DNA of 64,000 nucleotides, taken from Triops longicaudatus. Lineage: Eukaryota; Arthropoda; Branchiopoda; Notostraca; Triopsidae. The stretch is taken from positions 62,001 to 126,000 of the forward strand of contig JAGQDJ010000139.1 in assembly GCA_022885665.1 (NCBI GenBank). Direction: 5' to 3'. The notes under the pieces were generated by a model, which was not told the origin of the DNA, did not search any database, and worked only from the letters and a program-made list of their open reading frames with translations. This document shows positions 1-11,204 of the stretch, in pieces (position 1 is the first letter of the stretch; each line of letters begins with the position of its first letter). Made by a program: the position numbers and the translations under genes.

Positions 1-414
1 TAGTCTAGTACGGAAAGTAACGTACATTAGGGCTGCCGAATTTTATTCGTGCCGTCCTTTCTGAAATGCATTTCTGGCCATAAACAACAGAGTGCGAGGA
101 TAACTCTTAACGTAAGGTCTTTTTTATCGAATACCAAGTAAAACACAAGTCGTATACTATACAACTACATTTCCGTACAAAGACTTCTGGTGTTTTATGT
201 CATTTCTAGAAAGTACTGAAAAAAATGCGTTCTAACGACATTATTTTTACTAAGTTTTACGAATTACTCTAATATTGGGGAACTTTTACTATACCCTGTG
301 ACTAGTGTTTACAGTGTAGTCAGTGTTAGGTGAAGAAATACCAGACAGATGACTACTCTTTTCGCAGAAATATTTAGCGAAAGTTTCTGAAAGGCGAGCA
401 AATAACTAACTTAC

Positions 415-2411
415 CCCTCCAGTCAAGCCAAAGATTCGTTCCAGATCAGGTGGACTAAGAACTTCGTATCCAATTACACTTTCTTTAAAACCTGGGGCGT
501 ATTCTTCAATTTGCGAGAAAACCTGAACATAACATTGAATTGCTGTTAATCGAATAACAGAAGATGAGAATATTCTCACTTTATTAGCATAGCTCGTTCT
601 CATCTCGTCGTTCCACTCCCCGTTTTTGAGTTTGTAAGGGGTGTACTGAGTGAACAATAGAGCAACGTGACAATCCTTTGGGGCAACCGTTTTATCCAAA
701 CTGGATGGAATAACCATTTCGATCATCGGCCTAATTTCCGGGGAGGAAATCGAGAAAACAGATATTTTTTTAGCAATTTAGAAAGGCGGTAAAAACGCAT
801 ATCTAACTTGTTTGGAATTTCTCCTTGTAGTGCCTCTCTATACGCAATATCAATTTCTTCCATGTTTTCACAGTTTATATGGCAAGTGCATTGATGGTGT
901 GGCATGGGATTTTTCCCCGAATTGGGATTGGCGATAAAATTCGGAAGCCTTTTGAGCGCGACTATATCGATTTCGTGAGTGCTGTTAATTAATTAATTTT
1001 TCTTATTCTTCAAACCATTGATCTTCGTGACTGGCGAAGTATAGTCAACATTTTCCATAGCTTTATTAAAAGCTTCCGGCAATAATTTGGTATCTATCAA
1101 TTTTTGGAACGTCACAAACGGAGTTGCGTTAGACAAAACCATTTTTGCATTAATAATTTTTCCAGTATTTAAACGCACTCCCACGGCGCGTTGATTTTCA
1201 ACAATAATTTCTTCAACTTCCTAAACCATTTTAATATAAAGCCGATCGCAGACATTCAAAAGGATAATACCTGTTCTAAGTATATCTCTGCGCCTTTGGC
1301 CACTGCAGAATGTGCCATAGCCTTTAGGAATATTTGTAATTATCATCTACTTTTTTTGCAACTGACAAAATGCGTTTTACCTGCGTTACGCTACCCATAC
1401 CACCTTCTGGGTAAGCCCAAACTCCTTTACTGCCCTCAATTTCTCCCATCATGTGGTGCAGTAATACATAACTGCTGCCAGGTGTATGTGGACTCACCAT
1501 TGCACCAATGACGGAGTCGGTAGCTAAAGTGGCTTTAAGCGGCTCAGACTCGAACCACTTATTCAGAATTTTGCTAGCTGGCGCTGTCATTAATTCGTAA
1601 AACTCGGGAATATTCTTTCTTAAGAGAATAGCTGTCCAAAAGAATGTTACGCGACAGTACTTACGCATAATTTTCTTTCGTTTTACCAGAATTGACTAGC
1701 GGCAAGAGAGTACTTAGAGTTCGCTTCAGAGCGGTAAAATTTGTCGGAAAACCACTCGAACTTGGCGGAGTAGCATCCAAGAGCGGATCAATGGAAGCAA
1801 TAAGACCGAGTAACCAATGTTCGTATGCCTCAAAGTTCTAGAGTCACGATTTAAATATAACTTTTTCTAAGCGACACGAATCTTCCAAAGGTGTTAAAGA
1901 GCAGCCAACTACGTACTTTAGCATCTTTAGCTGAAAATTGGGAAATTTGCTGTCGATTAAATTGGGAATCATGGGAAAGGGTCAAGGACCTTGGACTGTT
2001 CGTGGTCCAGTACTTTTCGTGTATTGGAGTGTACGAGCTTGGGTTACGGCGATGGAGCTTTAGACCGTAGTCTTTTAAAGCTAAATCTTTGAAGATCGTT
2101 GGTCTGAGTAGACTTAACAGGTATGATGCGCGCGAAAACTTGAATCCTGGAATGATTTCTTCCGTTACGGCGGCGCCGCCAAGAACTGGCCTACGTTCTA
2201 GGATACATGTATTTACTCCGAACTTCTGCAGATAAGCAGCAGCTACGAGCCCATTATGGCCTACGTTGTACAATTACAAATTAAAACAGAAATTCCTATA
2301 CAAACAAGGAAACTTACCGCTGCCTATGACGATAGCGTCATACTTGTCTTTAGATTGTTGCGCACTTTGAAAGCTCACAAAACGAATGCCAGTTTGTCTT
2401 ACCCTTATCAT
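415..2411 (-). CDS. PYROXD2: PYROXD2-like mitochondrial FAD oxidoreductase, 3' end outside window
   Basis: Nine exons read on the minus strand: 2411-2318, 2260-1917, 1837-1665, 1618-1381, 1321-1271, 1220-1016, 961-808, 730-580 and 522-415. They sum to 1518 nt (506 codons) with every phase agreeing. Introns are 46-79 nt. The start ATG at 2411 opens a basic, Ser/Gln-rich leader of about 20 residues, as expected for mitochondrial import, followed by the dinucleotide-binding motif GSGHNG at residues 30-35. Family landmarks follow in order: GGAAVTEEIIPGFKFSRASY, WFESEPLKATLATD, SPHTPGSSYVLLHH, SPVTKIN, PHHQC, IPSSLD and SPPDLERIFGL. PYROXD2 is a FAD-dependent, phytoene-desaturase-related protein linked to mitochondrial function; its substrate is not settled. 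The vertebrate protein is about 580 aa, so the last 60-75 residues must lie left of base 1. The open intron starts at 414. The next gene to the right is on the opposite strand. Confidence 0.95.
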
Positions 2412-3295
2412 TGTTGAAAGGATAATATGCAACTAAGTGCAGCTCTGCTTCGCTAGAGACTGAATTGAAGACTTTTTTCTCGGCGAGATGCTTATCATAT
2501 CTCTGGGATGATTGCAACCATGGAAATATTCTTGGTTCTTTGTTGGCAAAGGAGATTAAGGTTTCTTTTTCTCACGTAGGCCTACAGTATTGTTCAAACA
2601 TACATTGTTATCAAACTGATCAAGTGCGTGTTTTTTTTTCTATACAAAGGATATTTCGAAATTATAAATTTGTAATTTATATATTTTGTATAATTTATAT
2701 AATTTGAATAACAGATGCAGTAAATTATATATTTTATTTTATTTTCTATTTATTTATTTTTCAATTGCATGCGGATTTCTTATACACACGTCTTCGACAC
2801 ATGACTCAACCCTTTTAGTTTGCGTAGTAGTTTTCTTCTATTCTTTGCTTAACGGCATTCAATTTTCCTAGAATGTATAGCACTTCTATATTTTTTTCTA
2901 AAAAAAATCTGCGACTTGTTGACATCTCTCCCGTTTCATAAATGTGCTAGCGTAAGTAAAATACAAGGTAAAAAGTTTAATTTCGAATTTTGATTCTTGC
3001 ATTACCACTTTGTACAACGAAAACCTCCGAAATAATAAAAAAAATCCCCTTAAGTGTTATACACATAAGGATTCAAATGTTCACGTGCTACAAATGCGTT
3101 GCTAATTTTACGAAGGCATTTCATTCAGAGTTTCTATAACAGATGCGCGACGAGCTGGCACTTTATCGCTTTTTGGTATTTCTTTTTGAAGTATTATCCT
3201 TTCATAATTGAAAATCATCCCATAGTCTTTTAAATATTATACAAAAGTGGTTCCCTACTTACTTCCCATGAATCATTAACGACATTTCCCCTAAC
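2412..3295. other. Intergenic, AT-rich, no gene seen
   Basis: This lies between the divergent starts of PYROXD2 (minus) and the unrecognised plus-strand gene. It is strongly AT-rich around 2640-2760, with runs of TTTAT and TATAATTTATA type. I saw no open frame with coding character and no RNA gene. Any promoters for both neighbours should be here. Confidence 0.5.
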
Positions 3296-3537
3296 TTGTT
3301 CCCCTACGCGTGCGCGCATATATTCCGCTGGAAAATCGAAATACATGCGCAACTGCGGCACCAAAGGAACCAAAGGAATCAAATCAAAGTCACCCTAACC
3401 GTTAACCGGGAGTGTGTTATTTGTTCTTTCGCAGTGTTTTGCTTTTTTAGTTTCGCAGTCGACTACGTGTCAAAAGCTTTGAAAATTCGCCGGACAGCAT
3501 GGAACTCTGCTAATCAGATTTGGCTCCCGTTTCCAAG
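3296..3537 (+). other. Probable 5' untranslated exon of the 3650-5820 gene
   Basis: The exon boundary at 3537 is a good donor (CAAG followed by GTAAAG). It pairs with a strong acceptor (pyrimidine tract then TTTTCTAG) ending at 3608, giving a 71-nt intron. Spliced to exon 2, the frame of the downstream ATG at 3650 meets a TGA in this exon with no ATG after it, so the exon is read as untranslated. Its 5' end is a guess; I saw no defined start site. Confidence 0.4.
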
Positions 3538-3649
3538 GTAAAGTTAAGACTCTTCAACAGAATTAAGGACGTCACGGAATCAAGTTTACAGACAACTTTC
3601 TTTTCTAGTGCAATGCTTCTCACATGTAAATTCGCCTACATGTCCGGCC

Positions 3650-5820
3650 ATGGCTGAAAATAGTGTACCGCACTTGATGCCTTCTTCACCTGCCACGCCA
3701 GTTACCTCCCCAAAAACCGGTCAAGGCAAAACCTACGAAGACCGAGTGCAAGGCCAGAACCGTGCGAAAAATGACGGTCAAGATTTTCTCAGTAACTCGG
3801 CTCTTACTCTAACCCCGTCACGGACCTTAACTACGGAGACTCGTACTAAAGAGGGGCTTACTTCTGGCGTAGTTATGCGACGAAGACGCGATGTTTGTCA
3901 AGACATGGAAGCTCTCAGACTCTCCAGACAAGATAACCCTTTTCTGCAAAATTTAGCCAGCCGAGAATCTATTTTGGATGCTGACGACGGCGATACAGAG
4001 GATTCTGTTCTAGTTACCAAAGTAACCATCCTTAAGCTTAGCGAAAGTGTCCACAACAACTGTATGTGATGTCTATAATTCACAACGTGTTTCGCAGTAG
4101 CAAAATCTTTTACTTATACAAAACCCTGAAGCTAAACGTCGATACACAACTGCATTGCAGTAATCCGCTAGTATCAAATATCGGAATGATTCGTTCTACA
4201 TGTTCCAGGCAAAGACACCTACACATGTACCCATTCGAACGCTTCTTTGGATAACGAAATTAATTGCCGCCCTAATTCACCGTCAGCCGTGTAAAAAAAA
4301 TTCGTATCAGGGTACAATTACGTAAAACACATATGAAATAAAACTATCGACTCAATTTTCAAGTAAACTAGACGAATCACAAATGCTTTAGAAAGGATGA
4401 GCTTTCTTTTTCTCCTGTTAGAAGACAGGCATTCACAGGTTTTACTTTATTGGCAAAGAACTGTGAACACTCGATTGGGAATTCCCTTCGATAGCATGAG
4501 CTAAGTCTGACAGCTTTAGAGGGCTCTTTTTCTAAATCTCTTTTTGAAACTTACTAATTAGCTACAGTGCCGTATGGCAAGGCGCTAACCCACATGTAAA
4601 AACGTTTGCACGATATATACGTAATCTTCTAAACTTTCTCCCGGAATTCAAAAGCTATCTCAACAAGACAAGCGCGTGATTAAAACTATTTTTAGACTAT
4701 GGCTGACCTGCACCAAGGCAACAATGAATACTAGTACATTAGAAAAAGCAGAAATGTAGGATGTGCTGGAGGTATTCGAAAAATCATGTGACTTAAAAAC
4801 AATGATTGAAAAAATAGAATTCTCACAAACACATCTTTTTTGGTAAAAAGTATTTAATCTCCCAGTTGCTATGCTTGCGTTAAAGTTTCAAGGATTCTTC
4901 AACATTTTCATAATTTAATATTAATATGCACATATTTTGTACAAGTTTTAGTCTGCAACGTTAATTTATTGAAAAACTTGTTTATTGCAGGGTTGTGTGG
5001 CTGGAAATGTCTCGGAAACCCTTTCGTTGTCCGAAGTACACGAACACATGATCAGGAGTCCGCCCCCTTCCGTATTACCTCACCGCAACCCGTCTTTTCA
5101 ATTTCCCTCGCAATGCCAAGACGAAAACTACTCTACAACGGTATGCAGTCAACTGCAAATCAAAACACACCTCAAAAGCTTCGATTAACAGCCTATTTCA
5201 ACTAGCCTCTCCCCACACCTTGTTCCACATTTTGAAAGAAAAGAGGAACCCTACGCTTTCCTATCTTTTCCTGGAAAAGGTGGAAATATCCATTGTTAGC
5301 TTTCCTTTCCAAATAATATTGAATGACCAGGACAAGGAGAAAAAATTGCTTGCAACACTCAATAAGTGTTAAAAATATATGCAGTATTACTTAACACATT
5401 TTAGTCTCCAACTTCTTACAAATAATACTGTGCGATATACATACGTGTTTTAAGCTAGAGAGACGCACTCGCAAACTAGTGTGTTAAATGTAGTAATATA
5501 TATAACATTCCACGCATTATTGCGTTAAGTCCAGAAGGGTCTTTTAAAATGTTGAATCGTTTCGATCATCTACACAACCTGTATAAATACATGACGTCAG
5601 AAATCTTGTCTGTTGTCACTGAAAAATTCCATTCATATTATAGGTTATTACCAACAGAAGGACTAGATGGAGCTTTACGATTGCTGGTGGGAGACTGACC
5701 CCAAGGCTTAAAAAACTGTTTGAGGGAACGAGATGGGTTTTCAGATCTGGAACCACTGCAAAATGGTTTAAAAAATGTTATGAAAATTTTGTGCTTTCTA
5801 CACAAATGTTACAAGTGTAA
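3650..5820 (+). CDS. Unrecognised Ser/Thr/Pro-rich protein, three coding exons
   Basis: I do not recognise the family. The ATG at 3650 sits in a strong context (gccATGg). A consistent model is 3650-4021, 4991-5140 and 5644-5820, with every junction in phase 0, giving 232 aa. The first exon's donor is the weak point: AAA|GTAACC fits the phase, while the stronger-looking GTATGT at 4062 leaves the frame out of register with exon 3 unless a further exon exists in 4062-4990. The first half is polar, rich in Ser, Thr and Pro, with a run of four Arg near residue 90 and an acidic stretch near 117. The last exon is basic and aromatic, with the segment RWSFTIAGGRLTPRLKKLFE. There is no signal peptide or membrane segment. 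The stop lies 4 bp from the stop of the convergent WDR91-like gene. Confidence 0.45.
5592..5599. promoter_or_regulatory. Perfect CRE palindrome TGACGTCA
   Basis: An eight-base CREB/ATF consensus palindrome within the last intron of the unrecognised plus-strand gene. It may be chance. It is listed because the same octamer recurs near the PNRC-like gene. Confidence 0.3.
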
Positions 5821-5824
5821 TATC

Positions 5825-6961
5825 TTACGAAGCAATTGTGGAAAAGTCGTCTATAAGATCAACGGGTGTAAAAACGTCTTCACTGGCAGGGACTTGCAAA
5901 TCTGTCTTTTCGCCAGTCAAACGCTCGAGTCGAGCTTTCAACATCTCATTTTCGGCTTGCAATTTCGTGATTTTATTGGCTTCCTCGGCATAATTGGCCA
6001 AAGTCGGGAGAGGGAGGCACTAAAGGTTTTTTTTTAAATATAGAAACAAACACAACATAGGTATGCAATTTTTTGCGAGTTTTACTTGGAACGAAATGGC
6101 GAACATGTTATGAAGAGAAACAACTAGCGTATCTTGCCACTGACGAGTGAAATAGACGGAATACGTCGGATGCTCTTCTGGATTTTTGCAGAACGGGAAA
6201 GCTAATAAAGAAAAATATTAGTAAAAAAAAAACTTCGACTTCTGCTAATGTTTATTTTCTTTTCGAAACGAAAAAGAAATAGCAAAAAAACGGGAAAGCT
6301 TTACCAAGCCAGTCTTTCCATTCGGGTTGGTTCTGAAGTTCACACGCCAAGCGTTCAAAAAATTCCATGATTTTATCGTGACGGTTACTGGTAAATGCAG
6401 CGACTAGGTAGAGTTTAAGGACTCCGTTTTCTAACTTTTTTACGACTAGCAAAGTAAACGTACGTTATTTTACTGGAAATTATTCGATGTATAAAGATTA
6501 TAAATTAAAGGTGAAATTTTACCTGGAGCGAAATGTAGTTCTAGTTTGCAAAATAGTTTCTGGTCAAAATGAGACCAAAGTTCTTTTAGCGAGGAAAGAT
6601 CACTGTTAGTTATGAACGACAGCATTTGATCGATGATTTTATCAACCTGTAACATCAGCCAATGTCAAATTCATTAACAGAATGAAGTGAAATTCAAATT
6701 ACCCGAAACCCTTTATCTTTGTCTTGCTTTAGTTCGTTGTCCATACATTTTAGGGTCATTGTAAAGCCGCGGTACATTAAATAATCTTTTACTAGTTCAT
6801 CTAAAAATGAAATACACGACATGTTCGCCTACAAAGTATATCAAGCACAACCACAACACTGTTCAACCAAAACATATGTGCCAAACCTGAAGCCTGTCTA
6901 ATAATACAGCTTCACGTTTCTGAGTTCCGTTGCTACTAGACTGAGAAATAGTAAAGTTCAT
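5825..6961 (-). CDS. WDR91: WDR91 N-terminal homologue, no WD40 domain, frame conflict in last exon
   Basis: Six exons on the minus strand: 6961-6887, 6828-6703, 6646-6523, 6445-6305, 6201-6086 and 6020-5825. The first five join in perfect phase and match the WDR91 N-terminus: the DELVKDYLMYRGF start, DKGFRVDKIIDQ, the ELQNQPEWKDWL segment, and FTRQW followed by VVSLHN. WDR91 is an endosomal regulator that lowers Rab7-linked PI3-kinase activity; its N-terminal part carries dimerisation and coiled-coil segments, and its C-terminal half is a WD40 propeller. Exon 6 encodes the coiled coil (ANYAEEANKITKLQAENEML), but one base too many in the A-run at 6000-6003 puts it out of frame with exon 5. 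The frame then stops at 5827-5825, or splices at GTAAGA there. No WD40-like frame occurs between here and PYROXD2. It may be a pseudogene, an assembly indel plus a distant 3' part, or a shortened gene. Confidence 0.75.
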
Positions 6962-9900
6962 CGTCGAGTACGCCAAACCCTAAGCGGACTATCAATTTAT
7001 AATTCATCCCAAACTCGGCTGGAAACGGTCCGTCTGGCTACATTACACATGAAGACAGATCCAAGCAGGCAGATCTAAACGTTCACTTTAGAACTCCCCT
7101 CACCTGTTAAACACTTCATTTGATCATTACTTGCACGAATCGTAATAGAGAGAAAAACCGAGTGTAGACGGAACTACACAGCAGTAGAAATAGTATGTTC
7201 CATTGTCACATTCCATTTTCCTTTCGCGCGAAAAGAGACCCTTGATCGGCCGTAATCTTGCTAACCAATAAAGGAAAACTTATCCTCATATGTTATCTAT
7301 AAATTTTAATATGTGTATACTTATAGATAGGACTGGACTCGCAATCCGACATTCGGTGGAAAGTGAAAGCCGACGTTTCTCCACCCAGCAACGGGCGCAA
7401 GCTTAGGTCTACGTTAAACTTTTTCTTAAGTCTTGAGAATATCCGGAAATGTACTTAAACGCAAAAGCGTAATTTATGGTTTCACATGAAAAAAAAATCC
7501 AAAATCGATCAATCGAGAAACTCAAAAACTACACATTCACCTGAAAGTTTCGGATTCAGCTTATACTTACTGTGCAAACAAGGGAAACATCCGAGCACCC
7601 AAAATGTTCACCTGGAAGACTAGGTACAGAGCAAACAAACGCCGCAAATAAATGTACGAGTCAGCGGCAGACTGGCCATTGTGGCAAAGAACCACCTGCA
7701 CCGGACCCAAAAAGTCTTCTTAAAAGAAAAAAAAAATTCCTAAGCGTGAATGCTCCAATAAACATAAAATGAGCTAGTGAAACGGACATAGGCACTGGAC
7801 ATAGCAAGGATGCCGTTTCCCTCTCTTCGTATCTTTGGGTTTCATGGTCTCAAGATCGCGGCGTCCTCTGTAAAAATAAACTATACTAAACTTAATTTCA
7901 ATTGAGCTTTGGGTCTTCTTCCCAGCGCATCTTAAAAGGCTTCCGCGGCGAGTATGGGCGCCACAATGCACAATTTGTGAAACGCTGCTTAATAGTTTAT
8001 TCCAAGCTTGTCACCAGCAGCTTTTATGAAAAATTAGCATCTAAGTTGCTCTAACCGAGGAATGAACCTTTCCGAACCGGAGTTGACAATATGAGGTGAC
8101 TATGGGGAAGAAGCATTAGTCGGGAGGAAAAGTGACATACAAGGAAACATTATATAAAGTTAACTAAAATAGGTATTTTCAGGATAAATTTGGGAGACCG
8201 GGGCACGTTGGGCAGTTTTTCACCTCAGAAGACCAGGAGGGCATAGTTTTAGTGATACTGAATTCTTTCTTAAGTAGTTTGTCGTGTTGGCCATACTACT
8301 TTCTCTGTGAATTATTTTTCTATTATATGACGATTAGGGATGTATTTTATATCTTATTTCTCCTGCAGCTGGTTTAAGTGCCCATGCTCCCCAACAGCGG
8401 GTACGTTGGGCACTACTGCGGGGTAGGTAGGATTCTCCGAAACTACTAACTCCATGTTGTTGCCCATGCAATGTAATTGATGTAAATATCTTTTTAAATC
8501 TACTAAAAATTCCAAGGAACTAAAAATATAGAAAACCAAAGCTGACAAAATGAAACAAATTCAAATTTTCTATTCCTTCTATCATGCCTAACATAACTGA
8601 TTCGGTATTAAGTGAAAGACACCTAACACCGTGTGAACACATTCTGTTTCGTTTAAACTGTCCTAAGTTGTTGACTATAGCTTAATGAAAATATTCAGGT
8701 TTGTATTCGTGTTATTTGACGTACCTAACCTGTCAAAAAATCATTTTGTCCTACCTGCCCCATTACCTTTATACTATTGGTCTAAAAGAATGGATAAAAT
8801 GAGATACACAAATAAAAATGATTATGACAATTCTGAGTTTATTTTGTAGCTTAGTACTGCAGTTTTCCTTGAAAAAAAAGTTTCACGGAGCTGTGCTATG
8901 AACTGTTGGTATATGCTGCAAATAAATGATTTTCACAAAGCTCGGCAAACACTCCCGAAAAAAACGAAGTGTCACAGTTTCCAATAAAGCTAACGATTTA
9001 AATTTGGACTTTCAGCGTACCAGCGCATGCACTTTTTGAACCTTCAGTATTTTTTTTTTTCAAAACGTTTTACTCTGGCACTTAGAAGATAAGTTGAAAT
9101 GTCCAACCAAAGCCTAATTCGGTTAGTTGTATGCTTGTCAAAATGCAAAATAAAGAAAAAGGTACAGGATATTTTTGTCACACCCCACAATTCCAAATTA
9201 GGGCTTTATTCCAAATTCCAGCTTACACTCGGAAGAGCCTCTGGTTTTTACGATCGTTTAGCCTTATTTTTCGTTCTCTTGAAGCTCATAATATCGCGTT
9301 GAATAGCCAGTATACCGCTGTATCTACTGTTATCTCGTGCTAGATTTTGTCTCCACGTGAAATAAAAAAATAAACATCAGGAAAATGTCTGAACTGCATC
9401 GTTCCCCTTTTGCTCCCTAATTGCTGGGGTAGCAAATCCTCTCAATCTGTCTTGAAAGAGTTAGCGTATGTTTGATTTTCAAAGTGAGAGTCCTCGTTCA
9501 AAAGAAAAACTAATAATAATAATTTCGAGATCAATGGCGCGGGCCGACAATTTTTTCATATCCTTCAACAGGTCCGCCCGTGGAAGGGGTAGAGCAAGGC
9601 TACTTAGCATTTTATAAAATCCAGCTTATTTCCAATACTGCAACAACTGTCTTGCGCCGTAAACTGAGCTTCCGAATATTGCCCTTAACAAACACTTTTT
9701 AATTTCGTTCTCACGATTCATAAAAAGACGGCAACAATCCAAGTTATGATAGAATCCATCACAGACTTATTTTCTTCCGTAAATAGACATTTAAATTAGC
9801 GGAAATGCAAATTGGATGAGGAATTATGTTTGCATTCATGACGTAGACAGATACAATAGTACAGTACCGTATGCCCGTGTAGGTCGGGCCAACTCCGTAA

Positions 9901-10056
9901 CTGCTCCAATAATCGAGCCCGACGTGTTGATCCTTTTTTCCCCTCCACAAGGTTGTACAGTAACCAACAGACCCAGTCCGGATTCGTTTCGTACATTTTC
10001 TCCTTTAGCAGTTGTTCAAGGAATTTGCTAGTTCGACAAAACTTATAATTATAAAA
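6962..10056. other. Intergenic, no convincing gene
   Basis: Three kilobases between the WDR91-like start and the METTL24-like start. Open frames of 60-70 codons here (for example around 7572, 7774, 8354 and 9100) lack recognisable domains, start context or splice partners. The stretch 8190-8770 has G-rich ends on opposite strands (GGGGCACGTTGGGCAG near 8198 and a similar inverted copy near 8750) and may be an old mobile-element remnant. A TTTAGCAG acceptor-like site near 10010 suggests an untranslated first exon for the next gene. Confidence 0.4.
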
Positions 10057-10908
10057 ATGGTGATCAGACCCCCTTTCAACAGAATTCTTGTGTTCTGTAT
10101 CGCAGTAACCCTTACTTTCATTCTAACCAACAAATATCTCCAGTATTACTTCCCGCAAAAATATAATGGACCACTAATAGAACCCGTCTACCGAAATTTT
10201 GACAGCATTGCGAGCGTTATTAACTATGTGAACGAAGCCAATTCCATGGCGTGCAATGCATCTCAAGAGTTGGGAGGCGTGATGAGTGCTGCAAACGGTA
10301 TGGATGGCCAAAAAACGATATGTCTCGATAGCGGAATTGCCCCAATACCTGCAAGATGTCTAGTTTACTCATTTGGCATCAACAATGAGTGGTCTTTTGA
10401 CGATGCAATCGAAAAGTTCGGCTGCAAGATTTATGCCTTTGATCCTTCAATGAATCAGCAGGATCACCAACGCTCGAAAGGAATTATGTTCTACAACATG
10501 GGTATTGGCGGCATGGATGTTGACAAAAACGCACAAGGCTGGAAAATAAGGACCCTCTCTAGTATCCGGAAGATGCTTGGCCACGACAATGCTGTGATTG
10601 ATTACTTGAAAATCGACGTAGAAGACAGCGAATGGGCTGCGTTCGAAAGTATGTTGGTTAACGGGGATTTAAAAACTGTCAAGCAACTCGCCGTCGAAAT
10701 TCATTTCTTCACGTGCGACAGCAAAGTCGAGTGTTTTCGAAAACGAGCTGAGATGCTCCAACGGATTGAGAACATGGGTTTTCTTCGATACACATCCCGG
10801 CAGAATCAATATTCATGGAACACCGTAGTGATTCCTAACCGGACTATCGCACTAGCGCAAGAACTCATGTGGATTAATGCCAACTACAAAACCCCACTAG
10901 GCACTTAA
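10057..10908 (+). CDS. METTL24-like (Methyltransf_24) type II membrane methyltransferase, intronless
   Basis: A single uninterrupted frame of 283 aa. I take the ATG at 10057 because it directly precedes a short basic N-terminus and one hydrophobic segment (residues about 9-27, ILVFCIAVTLTFILTNKYLQ), the layout of a Golgi/ER signal anchor. The lumenal domain has the family's landmarks: a Cys-rich start, CLVYSFGINNEWSFDDAI near residue 108 (motif I region), GCKIYAFDP, and the acidic motif DYLKIDVEDSEW near residue 186. The family is SAM-dependent by fold; the acceptor substrate is unknown, and carbohydrate or small molecules are only guesses. Vertebrate METTL24 genes have introns, so the lack of introns here, among multi-exon neighbours, could mean a retroposed copy. 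Two AATAAA signals follow (11093-11098, 11199-11204). Confidence 0.85.
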   Translation: MVIRPPFNRILVFCIAVTLTFILTNKYLQYYFPQKYNGPLIEPVYRNFDSIASVINYVNEANSMACNASQELGGVMSAANGMDGQKTICLDSGIAPIPARCLVYSFGINNEWSFDDAIEKFGCKIYAFDPSMNQQDHQRSKGIMFYNMGIGGMDVDKNAQGWKIRTLSSIRKMLGHDNAVIDYLKIDVEDSEWAAFESMLVNGDLKTVKQLAVEIHFFTCDSKVECFRKRAEMLQRIENMGFLRYTSRQNQYSWNTVVIPNRTIALAQELMWINANYKTPLGT

Positions 10909-11092
10909 GAACCATTTATGTTTGACACTGTTGAGAAGTGAGTTGTAAAAGAAAATTAACTTTCACACAGTTACAAAAATGGGGATCTAGCGTCGCTGGG
11001 TTGTGAAATCGATGGCCTTCAAACTCTGGGAATTCTTTCTAGCTGATTCTTATTTTCGGCCCTTAAATTGTGATCACATTTTAGGAGACTCT

Positions 11093-11204
11093 AATAAATC
11101 ATAGCTTTTCAAAAGGGTTACAAAATATCTGTTATGGATGTATTGATATTAAGTTATTTTGTGATGTTTATGTGACGGAAAACCTGGGGAACAAGATCAA
11201 TAAA
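11093..11204 (+). terminator. Two AATAAA polyadenylation signals after the METTL24-like gene
   Basis: AATAAA occurs at 11093-11098 and 11199-11204, roughly 190 and 290 nt after the stop codon. Both sit in AT-rich context suited to 3' end formation on the plus strand. Which one is used cannot be told from sequence. Confidence 0.5.

Noticed and set aside
2411..5824. WD40 exons expected downstream of the WDR91-like N-terminus
   Set aside because: I searched minus-strand frames for Trp-Asp repeat patterns and found none; the plus-strand gene occupies the space.
7774..7971. 65-codon minus ORF with a basic stretch resembling a small ribosomal protein
   Set aside because: I compared it mentally with known small ribosomal proteins and it matches none. 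No plausible intron or start context.
8190..8770. Possible mobile element with imperfect G-rich inverted ends
   Set aside because: The ends match at about 12 of 16 bases and no internal structure or second copy was seen, so I only mention it in the spacer note.
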